Positions 43,380 through 52,087 of a stretch of 64,000 bases of DNA are shown here, piece by piece. How positions within the stretch are numbered: the first letter of the stretch is position 1; every line of letters begins with the position of its first letter. This DNA is from a virus, in IMG/VR virus record IMGVR_UViG_3300035670_008749, positions 1 through 64,000 of that record. The stretch is one strand, 5' to 3'. The notes under the pieces are model-generated. The model did no database searches. It was not told the DNA's origin and worked only from the letters and a program-made list of their open reading frames with translations. Both the position numbers and the translations under genes were made by a program.

Positions 43380-44125
43380 ATAAAGCCTTATTATGTAAAG
43401 ATTGTGATTCTCTAGATAGAGACTTAAATAGTGGAAATATAGTGGATAATTTCCAGATAATGCACAATGGAATAAAAATAATAAAGGACTGTTATTGTGG
43501 AGAATGGATGACTGAATTAATATTAAAATGTAAAGGACACCACGAACCACAGGAGGAGTTTGCTTTTTATAAAGTTTTAGAAAAAATAAAGGAAGGAGCA
43601 TTAATGATAGAAGTTGGATCATCATGGTCTTACTATTCTATGTGGTTTAATAAAAAAATAGAAGGAGCTAAAAATTTCATGATAGACGTGGATTCAATTA
43701 ACCTTAATTTAGGTATAGAGAATTTTAAAATTAATAACATGAAAGGGAGATTTCATATAGGAAGAATACCAGAATTAAATATTTTAGATTTTATAAATCA
43801 AAATTCCATTGATTTTGTAGATATCCTTCATGTAGATATACAAGGATGGGAATATCATCTTCTGGAACAGCTTGGTGACTCTATAAAAAATATCGGATAC
43901 ATTTTTATATCTACTCACACTGATAAGAATAATAATGGTAAAGATTGGGGAGCACCTAAAGAATTACTACACGAGGAATGCTTATCCTTTTTGATCGATA
44001 AAAAATTTAAAATACTGTGTGAACATGATATGAATGAATCATATTCACACGACGGATTAATAGTAGCTAGAAATCCAACCATAGATAATGATTTCTCTAA
44101 AATAAATATTTCAAAATATTGTTGA
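43364..44125 (+). CDS. FkbM-family methyltransferase
   Basis: A 253-residue protein. N-terminal ~70 residues are an extension with paired Cys ('LLCKDCDSLDRD', 'DCYCGEW') not seen in the other two. The core has 'ALMIEVGSSWSYYSMWF', 'KNFMIDVDSINLNLGIENF' and 'SIDFVDILHVDIQGWEYHLLEQL', the FkbM pattern. The Cys-rich start could bind metal or a partner. It ends immediately before the next methyltransferase. Confidence 0.8.
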   Translation: MLTRVDKALLCKDCDSLDRDLNSGNIVDNFQIMHNGIKIIKDCYCGEWMTELILKCKGHHEPQEEFAFYKVLEKIKEGALMIEVGSSWSYYSMWFNKKIEGAKNFMIDVDSINLNLGIENFKINNMKGRFHIGRIPELNILDFINQNSIDFVDILHVDIQGWEYHLLEQLGDSIKNIGYIFISTHTDKNNNGKDWGAPKELLHEECLSFLIDKKFKILCEHDMNESYSHDGLIVARNPTIDNDFSKINISKYC

Positions 44126-44127
44126 TT

Positions 44128-44826
44128 ATGAATAAAATAGAATTGCTTGATAAGTACAAAGATTTATTAGATGGAGGATCTAATGAGGGATTAAGATATA
44201 ATGATCCTGATAGATCGAGATATATGTCATTTAAACACTGCTTGGAATTTTTAAGTAAAAGGGATAATGCTGATGTATTAGAACTAGGTACTTCCAGAAG
44301 TTTTGTTGATGGTAAATTTGAAGGATGTAACATGAATGACCCTAAATACTGGGATCCTAATGATTTCTCTAAGTGGGATTGGGGAGCTGGATGTTTTACA
44401 TTAATATTCGGTACTATTGGTAATTATAATTCATTTACCACTGTTGATTTAATTGAATCACATTTGAAAAGATGTAAGATAATGACAGATTCTTTAAATA
44501 TTAAGTGTAATCATGTTACATCCGATTCCACAATATATTTAGAAAACACTGATAAAAAATATGATCTTATATATTTAGATACTGGCGACATGTGGCCTAT
44601 AGAATATACATGTAATCTACAACTAAAAGAAGCAGAAATCATAGTTCGTAGAGATCTTTTAAAAGAGGGTGGAATAATATTAATCGATGATGTATTAAAT
44701 GGTACACCTAGAGAAATGGGAGATATAGACAATAAATTAGGTAAATCTGAAGAATCAATACCCTACCTTGTTCAAAAAGGATATGATATAATATTCGAAG
44801 GATATCAATATATACTAAAAAAATAA
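44128..44826 (+). CDS. Class I SAM methyltransferase-like protein
   Basis: The ATG at 44128 is two bases after the upstream stop; a TTG at 44119 in frame would overlap. Product 232 residues. 'NADVLELGTSRSFVDGKF' is a SAM motif I, 'FTTVDLIESHLKRC' is motif II-like and 'KYDLIYLDTGDMW' is motif IV-like; 'LLKEGGIILIDDVLNG' closes the sheet. Acceptor unknown. A Rossmann fold without a clear catalytic pair also fits. Confidence 0.65.
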   Translation: MNKIELLDKYKDLLDGGSNEGLRYNDPDRSRYMSFKHCLEFLSKRDNADVLELGTSRSFVDGKFEGCNMNDPKYWDPNDFSKWDWGAGCFTLIFGTIGNYNSFTTVDLIESHLKRCKIMTDSLNIKCNHVTSDSTIYLENTDKKYDLIYLDTGDMWPIEYTCNLQLKEAEIIVRRDLLKEGGIILIDDVLNGTPREMGDIDNKLGKSEESIPYLVQKGYDIIFEGYQYILKK

Positions 44827-44830
44827 AAAA

Positions 44831-45463
44831 ATGACAAATTACAATTTTACAGCTACACAGGACTGGCATTTTTACTTTTCTAAAATATTTGAAACTACTA
44901 AGATAGCAAATATGTTAGAATTTGGATTAGGAGTGGGCACACCATACCTAGCAGATAACTGCGAATATTTAAAATCAGTCGAACTATCTCTAGGATCTTA
45001 TAATTTAGAGTGGTATCAACAAACACTAGAAAAAATGAAGGATCGAAAAAATTGGGATTGTGTTTATGTGGAAGTCAATCAAAATATAGTACAGGCTAAT
45101 GAGAATGCACAAAGATTAAGATTTCCTTTAGCAGATACTAATTATCTTAATGACCTTAGTGAATTGGTTTTGCCTTTTATGTCAGATAGAAAATATGACT
45201 TTATATTTGTAGACGCGGGAATACACACAAGAGGAGATCTAGTAAATTTATCTTTTCATAAAGCTGATATAATTGCAGCACATGACACGAGTAGGGATAC
45301 TAATAGAGTTTTAAAAAATGTCTATGGATATAACATAGTAAAAGTTCCAGCTGATTACGAAGAAATACATTTTGAAGATACGTATATGGGCACTACAATC
45401 TGGGTTAAAAATGACAGAGTAGATCTAATAAATATTTTAAGAAACTATAAAGTAAATCAATGA
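44831..45463 (+). CDS. SAM methyltransferase-like protein
   Basis: A 210-residue protein. 'IANMLEFGLGVGTPYLADN' is motif I, 'LKSVELSLGSYNLEWYQ' follows, and 'RKYDFIFVDAGIHTRGDL' with 'ADIIAAHDTSRD' completes the core. The Asp-Thr-Ser near the end of the fold is in the place of the usual motif IV loop. It may act on a glycan intermediate. It overlaps the next gene by four bases. Confidence 0.6.
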   Translation: MTNYNFTATQDWHFYFSKIFETTKIANMLEFGLGVGTPYLADNCEYLKSVELSLGSYNLEWYQQTLEKMKDRKNWDCVYVEVNQNIVQANENAQRLRFPLADTNYLNDLSELVLPFMSDRKYDFIFVDAGIHTRGDLVNLSFHKADIIAAHDTSRDTNRVLKNVYGYNIVKVPADYEEIHFEDTYMGTTIWVKNDRVDLINILRNYKVNQ

Positions 45464-46431
45464 GAATCTTACACGTAACATATCATTCAGGGTGTGTTAT
45501 ATCTGTGGATTATATTTGTAATAAGCTCGGATATCATTTAGAAACCCAAAGAGCTAATTGGAATTATAATATTTCTCAAGACCTTGCTGATAATATATGG
45601 AATCAAAACAGGGATTACTACAATTCTTTCGATTGTGTTATTACCTCAGATACCGCGCCTCTTTCTAGAATATTTCTTAGAGAACAGTTCAGAGGAAAAT
45701 TAATAATCTGGGTGTGTAATAGATTTGATTACAACGACGGAGCAACTAATTCGGTAAATTTTCCAGATCCCGGTTATTATGACATATTCAAGTCTGCTCT
45801 CAATAGGCCTAATACCATTATTAGATCCTATACAAAATTTGAACACGAATATGCTAAAAAGTACAGAGGCATAGAATGGGATCCCGAAGTTTTTAGACCT
45901 GTTAGTATTGTTGAGAAAATTGCTAAGTCTGAATTTTTCCCTAGCGGACAAAAAAAGAGTGACACCTTTTTAATAACCAGATATCACAACGATAATATTT
46001 ATATGGATCTTAAAGGAGTTTGCGATAAATTAGGTATACCTACATACAGAGGGGAATATAATGGACCTTCGGATCTTATAGGGATAAGAGGTATAATACA
46101 CATTCCGTATGCCTGGTCTAATCTAGCGATCTTTGAAAATTGGTCTATCGGTAATGTTTACTTTATACCATCTAAAAAATTCTTATTAGATCTTTCGTGT
46201 CAATCTAATTTTTTCTGGAGCCCCCCGTTTGATAGGGGATATATTGAATCTTCCGAATGGTATTTACCCGAGCACAATGATTTATTTATTTACTTTAATT
46301 CTTTTGATCATCTGGTAGAATTAACTAAAAATAATGAATTGATAGAAAAGAAAAGAAACAATATTATAAATTTCAGTAAGATCCATGAGGGGAAATGTAT
46401 TTCTCAGTGGAAAGATATAATTGAAAGATGA
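45460..46431 (+). CDS. Putative GT-B-like glycan enzyme
   Basis: A 323-residue protein. It begins 'MRILHVTYHSGCVISVDYICNK', an approximate GT-B start, with 'GKLIIWVCNRFDYNDGA' and 'NLAIFENWSIGNVYFIPSKKF' in the second half, the latter like the GT-B C-terminal helix-strand where a donor binds. No named family. It lies directly before the GT11 gene with a four-base overlap. Confidence 0.55.
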   Translation: MRILHVTYHSGCVISVDYICNKLGYHLETQRANWNYNISQDLADNIWNQNRDYYNSFDCVITSDTAPLSRIFLREQFRGKLIIWVCNRFDYNDGATNSVNFPDPGYYDIFKSALNRPNTIIRSYTKFEHEYAKKYRGIEWDPEVFRPVSIVEKIAKSEFFPSGQKKSDTFLITRYHNDNIYMDLKGVCDKLGIPTYRGEYNGPSDLIGIRGIIHIPYAWSNLAIFENWSIGNVYFIPSKKFLLDLSCQSNFFWSPPFDRGYIESSEWYLPEHNDLFIYFNSFDHLVELTKNNELIEKKRNNIINFSKIHEGKCISQWKDIIER

Positions 46432-47174
46432 TAACGTTTTCTAGAATTGGATCCTTCGGTAGATTGGGTAACCAGATGTTCCAAATAGCAGCAGCAATAG
46501 GACTTGCAGAAAGAAATAATGATATTGCTTTTTTTAATAAATGGGAATACTCTAAATATTTCAAAATCCCCATAAATCAAAATCTAGATCGGAATAATAT
46601 AAAGAAAGTTTTCAACGAGAGAGGATTTCATTACTCTCCTATACCTTATTATAACGGGACAGATTTGGTTGGATATTTCCAGTCCGAAAAGTATTTTATA
46701 GATGCTATTGAAACTGTTAAAAAACACTTTGATTTTATAGATGAACTGCACGATGGTACTATAGAAAGTAATAAGGAAACTTGTTCCATACACGTAAGGA
46801 GAGGTGATTATTTAAATATTACTGAATATCATCCTGTACAAGATATGCAGTATTATAATAAAGCTATTGATCACATGAGAGGGAGAGGTGTAAATCTTTT
46901 CTACGTTTTTTCTGATGATGTTGATTGGTGTAAAAAAAACTTTCCTATCGATGATAGTATTAAATATGTACAGGGAAATATAGACGTAAAGGATTTGTGT
47001 CTTATGTCCTCTTGTAAAAATAATATAATAGCTAATTCTAGTTTTTCTTGGTGGGGTGCTTGGCTAAACAAGAATCCAAATAAAATTGTGATAGCACCCG
47101 AAAGATGGTTTGGTCCAGCTAAAAGAGGTACTATACTTGATGATTTATATTGCGAAAGCTGGCTAAAATTCTAA
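46428..47174 (+). CDS. GT11 alpha-1,2-fucosyltransferase
   Basis: A 248-residue protein. Start 'RIGSFGRLGNQMFQIAAAIGLA' is the typical GT11 N-terminus (Gly-x-Leu-Gly-Asn-Gln-x-Phe). The diagnostic 'IHVRRGDY' motif is at residues 121-128 (H122, R124/R125, G126, D127, Y128), and 'NSSFSWWGAWL' is the third conserved block. GT11 enzymes transfer fucose from GDP-L-fucose to Gal in an alpha-1,2 linkage, creating H-type antigens, which are the usual acceptors of GT6 enzymes. Both GDP-fucose synthesis genes follow. Transfer to another acceptor is possible. Confidence 0.9.
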   Translation: MITFSRIGSFGRLGNQMFQIAAAIGLAERNNDIAFFNKWEYSKYFKIPINQNLDRNNIKKVFNERGFHYSPIPYYNGTDLVGYFQSEKYFIDAIETVKKHFDFIDELHDGTIESNKETCSIHVRRGDYLNITEYHPVQDMQYYNKAIDHMRGRGVNLFYVFSDDVDWCKKNFPIDDSIKYVQGNIDVKDLCLMSSCKNNIIANSSFSWWGAWLNKNPNKIVIAPERWFGPAKRGTILDDLYCESWLKF

Positions 47175-47178
47175 AAAA

Positions 47179-48117
47179 ATGAAAAAAATACTTATTCTTG
47201 GTTCTAATGGATTGGTTGGATCTAATCTATATAAAAAATATATAGAAAAATATCCTGATGCTAGTGTTTTAGCACCGAAGAGATATAATCTAAATTTAAC
47301 TTCTTGGAAGGATACAATAGATTACTTTTTGACTCACAAACCGGATGTTGTTTTTCTTTGTGCAGCTAAGGTGGGAGGAATAAAAGCCAATAACGATAAT
47401 AAAGCTACTTTTATAACTACTAACCTAAAAATACAAACCAATGTTATCGAATCCTGTCATTTATCTGGGGTTAAAAAATTGGTCTTTCTAGGATCTTCCT
47501 GCATATATCCAAAAAATTGTCCGCAGCCTATAAAGGAAGAATATCTTTTGACTGGTCCTTTAGAAGAAACAAACGATGCTTATGCTATAGCTAAGATTGC
47601 TGGTATTAAGATGTGTCAATCATACAGACAACAATACGGAACTGATTATATCTCTGTTATGCCTTGTAATCTTTATGGTCCAGGTGATAATTTTGATCTT
47701 AATACGTGTCACGTTCTTCCGGCTTTAATTAGGAAATTTCATGAGGCTAAAAAAAATAATCTCCCCGAAGTTGAAGTGTGGGGGACAGGAAAACCGATGA
47801 GGGAATTTTTATATGTCGAAGATTTAGTAGAAGCTCTTATTTATTTGTCAGAAAATTATTCTTCGGGTGAAATAATAAATGTTGGTTCTGGTGAGGATAT
47901 CTCAATATCAGATCTTTCTAATACTATAGCTAAAGTTGTTGGATATAATGGAGCTATAAGATTTAATACTGAATATCCGGATGGGACTTATCGTAAAGTT
48001 ATGGATGTTTCTCGAATCACTGAAACCGGATGGAAGCCTTCTACTACAATAGATGAGGGGATTAAAAAAACTTATGAATACTATAAAAATACAATATGCC
48101 GATTAGAAAAGCAATAA
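47179..48117 (+). CDS. fcl: GDP-L-fucose synthase
   Basis: A 312-residue extended short-chain dehydrogenase. Rossmann start 'ILILGSNGLVGSNLYKKY', 'AAKVGGIKANN', 'FLGSSCIYPKNCPQPIKEE' (Ser of the catalytic triad and the diagnostic Tyr-Pro) and 'AYAIAKIAG' (Y135, K139). 'NLYGPGDNFD' and 'GTGKPMREFLYVEDLVEA' are typical of GMER/WcaG. It converts GDP-4-keto-6-deoxymannose to GDP-L-fucose. The following gene makes the substrate and overlaps it by 22 bases. Confidence 0.92.
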   Translation: MKKILILGSNGLVGSNLYKKYIEKYPDASVLAPKRYNLNLTSWKDTIDYFLTHKPDVVFLCAAKVGGIKANNDNKATFITTNLKIQTNVIESCHLSGVKKLVFLGSSCIYPKNCPQPIKEEYLLTGPLEETNDAYAIAKIAGIKMCQSYRQQYGTDYISVMPCNLYGPGDNFDLNTCHVLPALIRKFHEAKKNNLPEVEVWGTGKPMREFLYVEDLVEALIYLSENYSSGEIINVGSGEDISISDLSNTIAKVVGYNGAIRFNTEYPDGTYRKVMDVSRITETGWKPSTTIDEGIKKTYEYYKNTICRLEKQ

Positions 48118-49118
48118 TAACTGGCGTCAATGGACAAGATGGTAGTTATCTTGCGGAGCTGCTTTTAGAAAAAGGATACAAAGTACATGGAACAATACGA
48201 AGATCCTCGTCTTTTAATACATGGAGAATAGATCATCTCAGAAAAAATCCAATGTTTAAGTGGCACTACGCTGATGTTACGGATCCAGTATCGATTAGTA
48301 ATCTAATATCAACAATTAAACCTGACGAATTTTACAACTTGGCTGCTCAAAGTCATGTGAAGATCTCTTTTGAAATCCCTTATTATACTGGACAAGTAGA
48401 TGCTATAGGAACTTTAAACGTTTTAGAGTCAATAAGAACTCATTCACCAAAGACTAAACTATATCAAGCATCGACATCTGAGCTTTATGGCAAAGTACAG
48501 GAAATACCTCAAACAGAAAAAACTCCTTTTTATCCAAGAAGTCCTTACGGGGTTGCTAAACTTTACGGATTTTGGATTATAAAAAACTACAGAGAAGCTT
48601 ACAACATCTTTGCATGTAATGGTATTCTCTTTAATCATACATCTCCCAGAAGGGGCGAGAATTTTGTAGAGAAGAAGATTGTTGATGGATTAGTTGACAT
48701 TAAACTAGGTAAATCTGATATTTTAAAATTAGGTAACTTAAATTCATCAAGAGATATTGGACACGCTAAAGAATATGTTGAAGGTATGTGGAGGATGCTA
48801 CAGCAGGAACATCCGAGGGACTTTGTTCTTGCAACAGGTGTTACATATACAATAAAAGAAATTGTAGAAATGACCTCTTTAAAGTTGGGAATGGAAATAG
48901 AATTTACGGGAAAAGAAGAGGAAGAGATTGGTAGAATAAAAGAAACCGGAAGAAGAATAATTGAGGTGGATCCTAAATATTTCAGACCATCAGAGGTTGA
49001 TCTATTAATTGGTGATGCTACTGAGGCAAAAAAAAATCTAGGATGGGAACCTAAGCTTTCCCTTTCTAATATAATAGATGAAATGATAGAAGATAAAATA
49101 AAATCTTATGGACTATAA
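48096..49118 (+). CDS. gmd: GDP-mannose 4,6-dehydratase
   Basis: A 340-residue protein. 'KAIITGVNGQDGSYLAELLL' is the NADP-binding start, 'SSSFNTWRIDHL' and 'SHVKISFEIPYYTG' follow, 'STSELYGKVQEIPQTE' includes the catalytic Ser/Thr and Glu, and 'PYGVAKLYG' gives Y151 and K155. It makes GDP-4-keto-6-deoxy-D-mannose, which the preceding gene turns into GDP-fucose. The same intermediate could feed an aminotransferase (10545) to perosamine-type sugars. GDP-mannose would come from the host. Confidence 0.93.
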   Translation: MPIRKAIITGVNGQDGSYLAELLLEKGYKVHGTIRRSSSFNTWRIDHLRKNPMFKWHYADVTDPVSISNLISTIKPDEFYNLAAQSHVKISFEIPYYTGQVDAIGTLNVLESIRTHSPKTKLYQASTSELYGKVQEIPQTEKTPFYPRSPYGVAKLYGFWIIKNYREAYNIFACNGILFNHTSPRRGENFVEKKIVDGLVDIKLGKSDILKLGNLNSSRDIGHAKEYVEGMWRMLQQEHPRDFVLATGVTYTIKEIVEMTSLKLGMEIEFTGKEEEEIGRIKETGRRIIEVDPKYFRPSEVDLLIGDATEAKKNLGWEPKLSLSNIIDEMIEDKIKSYGL

Positions 49119-49686
49119 TCTATTAATAGAAAAAGAGATAGAAGCTCTAAGAAAAATACCAGTCGAAAGGGTTGAGGATATTATTAGACACATACATTGG
49201 AATTTAACGTCTGGTAGGATAATTACTTCTGGGATGGGCAAAGCTGGTCAGATAGCTCATACTTTTGCAACAACTCTTTCTTCTACGGGAACCCCAGCTT
49301 TCTTTTTACACCCCTCAGAAGCTCAACATGGAGATTTGGGAATAATACAACCTGGTGATATAATTATAGTTTTTAGTAATTCGGGTAAGACTAGAGAGGT
49401 TATAGAACTAATAGATCTAATCCATAATCTGGGATACAACAATTACATATACGCTATCGTTGGAACCAAAACCCAAGATATCTCTATAAAATGTGCAGAC
49501 TACATTGAATTTGGTCCTGTTGAGGAAATATGTCCGATGGGATTAACCCCAACAACTTCAACAACATGTATGTCTGTTATATCTGATCTAATCGTAGTTG
49601 GTCTGATGAAAAAAAATAGTTTTAATAAAGAAAAATACTCAAAGCTTCACCATGGTGGATATCTCGGTCAGAAATCAAAAAACTAG
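49108..49686 (+). CDS. kdsD: Arabinose-5-phosphate isomerase, SIS domain only
   Basis: A 192-residue SIS-fold isomerase: 'SGMGKAGQIAHTFATTLSSTG', 'FFLHPSEAQHGDLGII', 'FSNSGKTREVIELIDL' and 'EEICPMGLTPTTSTTCM', ending 'YSKLHHGGYLGQK'. These match KdsD/KpsF/GutQ closely. GmhA (similar length) has different motifs, so it is rejected. The regulatory CBS pair of full KdsD (328 residues) is missing. It isomerises ribulose-5-phosphate to arabinose-5-phosphate, the substrate of the next gene, which starts inside it. Confidence 0.88.
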   Translation: MDYNLLIEKEIEALRKIPVERVEDIIRHIHWNLTSGRIITSGMGKAGQIAHTFATTLSSTGTPAFFLHPSEAQHGDLGIIQPGDIIIVFSNSGKTREVIELIDLIHNLGYNNYIYAIVGTKTQDISIKCADYIEFGPVEEICPMGLTPTTSTTCMSVISDLIVVGLMKKNSFNKEKYSKLHHGGYLGQKSKN

Positions 49687-50455
49687 GATTCTTATAGGAG
49701 GTCCTTGCGTTATACAAAGCTGGGACACGTGTTTTGAGGTAGCAACAGAGGTTAGGAGATGTGGACTTCTTCATAATTTCCAAACAATATTTAAAGCAAG
49801 TTTTGATAAGGCTAATAGAACATCTACTGATGGCTTTAGAGGGATAGGCATAGATAAGGGTTTAGAAGTGCTAAGAAATATAAAATCTCGTTTAAACATA
49901 GACATAATAACAGACGTTCATGAAACTAATCAGGTTGAAAGGGTGGCTTCTGTTGTAGATTATTTACAGATCCCAGCATTTCTATGTAGACAAACAGATC
50001 TTATAGAAGCTTGCGCTAAAACTGGTTTACCGGTTTTAATTAAAAAGGGACAATTTCTTTCTCCTGAATCTTGCAAATTCATAGAGGATAAATTTTATAA
50101 TTTCGGCGGTAAAGAGTTAATGATAGGGGAAAGAGGAAATACCTTTGGATACAATGATCTAGTAGTAGACGCCACTTCAATATCAAGGTTAAAAAAATCA
50201 TGCGAAAGATCTAAAATAATTATGGACTGTACACACAGTTTGCAAAGACCTAACGGGATAAACGGAAAAACAGAAGGAAGAGGAGAAATGATAGAAGATA
50301 TGGTTAAGTTTGCTTCTGTTATGGATGCAGATGGATTATTTATAGAAACCCATCCTTATCCAAGCCTTTCACCTTCCGATTCAGAAAATATGCTGGAACT
50401 TAATAAATTGGAGGGAATAATTAAAAAATCTAGATTAATATATGACACCCACTAA
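49652..50455 (+). CDS. kdsA: 3-deoxy-8-phosphooctulonate (Kdo-8-P) synthase
   Basis: A 267-residue TIM-barrel enzyme. Clear KdsA motifs: 'ILIGGPCVIQSWDTC', 'TIFKASFDKANRTS', 'GFRGIGIDKGLEVL', 'DIITDVHE', 'LQIPAFLCRQTDLI', 'LIKKGQFLSPESC', 'GERGNTFGYNDLVVD' and 'DCTHSLQRPNG'. It condenses arabinose-5-phosphate with phosphoenolpyruvate. Cys near the start and 'DCTHS' would fit either metal-dependent or independent types. KdsC (phosphatase) and KdsB (CMP-Kdo synthetase) are not in this window, so these steps would need host or other phage genes. Its start overlaps the isomerase gene by 35 bases, suggesting coupled synthesis. Confidence 0.92.
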   Translation: MVDISVRNQKTRILIGGPCVIQSWDTCFEVATEVRRCGLLHNFQTIFKASFDKANRTSTDGFRGIGIDKGLEVLRNIKSRLNIDIITDVHETNQVERVASVVDYLQIPAFLCRQTDLIEACAKTGLPVLIKKGQFLSPESCKFIEDKFYNFGGKELMIGERGNTFGYNDLVVDATSISRLKKSCERSKIIMDCTHSLQRPNGINGKTEGRGEMIEDMVKFASVMDADGLFIETHPYPSLSPSDSENMLELNKLEGIIKKSRLIYDTH

Positions 50456-51152
50456 ATTACTAGATATTGTTATAATTAGCTATGCTAATGACGATTATTG
50501 TAAGAATCTTACTAAGAGCTGTATAACATCTATATTAAACTCCGAGAGTAATGCTATTAAAGATTTTAATATTATAGTGGTAGAATCTGAACCTGGGGTT
50601 AAATGGGAAGATTTAGCTGAAAATGTAAAAACCTACCAAGCTCCTCTTCCTTATGGATATCACAAATTTTTAAATTTTGGTAGGAAACAAGGAAATTCCC
50701 CGTGGGTTGCTCTTTGTAATAACGACCTTGAATTTACACAGGGATGGTTTACTAGAATACTAGAAGCTTCTTCTACAGTTCCTGAAGCACTTTCTTTTTC
50801 TCCTTTATGTCCTAAGACCCAAACTCTTTACGGGATAAATGAAAACATGGGACTTATTGAAGGATATGAAATAAGAAAACAAATTTCAGGCTGGTGTATA
50901 ATACACAAAAGAGAAATTTATGAAAAGATAGGAGACCTAGATGAAAGATTTCATCATTGGTTCTGTGATAATGATTACTCAATGGAACTAATGAAAAATA
51001 AAATTAAACACGTTTTAGTTACTAATTCAGTTGTGGTGCACCACGATAAAAACATAGGGAAGACAACAGAAAGAGTGATCAAAGATTATAATTTAATGCA
51101 CAAAATGACTAGCGGATCTTATCCGTTATTTAAGGAAAAATGGAACTTATAA
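50442..51152 (+). CDS. GT2-family glycosyltransferase
   Basis: A 236-residue protein whose start overlaps the KdsA gene by 14 bases. 'LLDIVIISYANDDYCKNLTKSC' and 'SPWVALCNNDLEFTQGWFT' (Asn-Asn-Asp motif) form the GT2 core; 'GDLDERFHHWFCDNDYSMELM' is the C-terminal Asp/Glu-rich base region. Many rhamnosyl- and galactosyl-type transferases share this layout. Donor unknown. Confidence 0.8.
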   Translation: MTPTKLLDIVIISYANDDYCKNLTKSCITSILNSESNAIKDFNIIVVESEPGVKWEDLAENVKTYQAPLPYGYHKFLNFGRKQGNSPWVALCNNDLEFTQGWFTRILEASSTVPEALSFSPLCPKTQTLYGINENMGLIEGYEIRKQISGWCIIHKREIYEKIGDLDERFHHWFCDNDYSMELMKNKIKHVLVTNSVVVHHDKNIGKTTERVIKDYNLMHKMTSGSYPLFKEKWNL

Positions 51153-51162
51153 AAATATAAAT

Positions 51163-51783
51163 ATGACTAGATACGACATAATAAACAGAATTATTGAAAA
51201 TAGGGGATATAAAAATTATCTCGAGATAGGGGTAAGAGATGGCGAATGTTTTAAAGAAGTTTGTTGTGAAAATAAAACAGGGGTAGATCCTGCTCCAACA
51301 TCTTCTGATACCACTCATATAATGACATCAGATTCTTTCTTTAGTTCTCTTGATCCAGAGCAAAAGTTTGATATCATTTTTATTGATGGATTGCATTTAG
51401 AACATCAAGTAGATAAAGATATTGAAAACTCTTTAAATTATCTATCTGAGGGTGGTACTATTGTTTTACACGACTGTAATCCCCCGACTAAATTTCATAC
51501 GGAGGAGAGACCGGTTTTTACTGCTCCTGCAAACGGGAATTGGAACGGAACGGTATATCTTTCTTTAGTAAAATTAAGACTTTATAGAAACGATCTAAAA
51601 TTAGTAACTGTTGACACTGATTGGGGGGTAGGAATACTAACTAGAGATGCTAGCGAAACTATTGACGTATTTCCTAGCGAGGCTACAACATGGGATTTTT
51701 TCACATTAAATAGACATAGCGTATTAGATTTAATATCTCCCGAGGAATTTGAAGAAAATTATCCCGTTTATAAAACGGAATAA
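51163..51783 (+). CDS. Class I SAM methyltransferase (Methyltransf_24 type)
   Basis: A 206-residue protein, last of the island. 'YLEIGVRDGECFKEV', 'GVDPAPTS', 'FDIIFIDGLHLEHQVDKDIE' and 'LSEGGTIVLHDCNPP' match the Methyltransf_24 group seen at 10545-11803 and in the giant fusion. It ends with an ordinary stop and is followed by a short palindrome (aattcgaaatt). Confidence 0.78.
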   Translation: MTRYDIINRIIENRGYKNYLEIGVRDGECFKEVCCENKTGVDPAPTSSDTTHIMTSDSFFSSLDPEQKFDIIFIDGLHLEHQVDKDIENSLNYLSEGGTIVLHDCNPPTKFHTEERPVFTAPANGNWNGTVYLSLVKLRLYRNDLKLVTVDTDWGVGILTRDASETIDVFPSEATTWDFFTLNRHSVLDLISPEEFEENYPVYKTE

Positions 51784-51822
51784 TTCGAAATTATTTATGA
51801 GTCATAACCTATAAAATATAGT

Positions 51823-52083
51823 ATGAATCTGGAAGAGGGTTTTAAAATGGTTATTTCTAGAGAAAAAGGTAAAGCTTATGTAGAAATAACTAGACACAAA
51901 GAGTCCTATATGAGCAACATACTTATAATAAATAGCTTCGGCAGTAAAAGATATGAAGAAACTTGGATAATAGAAAAAGATTTAGATGCCTGGATTTCTT
52001 CTTTAGCAAGGGAAGGATTCACAAAGATAAAAACTATAGAAGATGTGGAGTCTCCTAAAAAAAGTACTAAAAAGAAAAAATAA
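51823..52083 (+). CDS. Small hypothetical protein
   Basis: An 86-residue charged protein with a basic C-terminal tail ('SPKKSTKKKK'). It starts 40 bases after the methyltransferase in a region containing 'cctataaaatatag', a possible promoter element. The middle ('SFGSKRYEETWIIEKDLDAWI') looks alpha/beta. Function unknown. Confidence 0.6.
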   Translation: MNLEEGFKMVISREKGKAYVEITRHKESYMSNILIINSFGSKRYEETWIIEKDLDAWISSLAREGFTKIKTIEDVESPKKSTKKKK

Positions 52084-52087
52084 TAAT

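Noticed and set aside
49108-49686. GmhA (heptose pathway) isomerase
   Set aside because: Size fits, but the 'HPSEAQHGDLG' and 'CPMGLTPTTSTT' motifs are those of KdsD/KpsF/GutQ.
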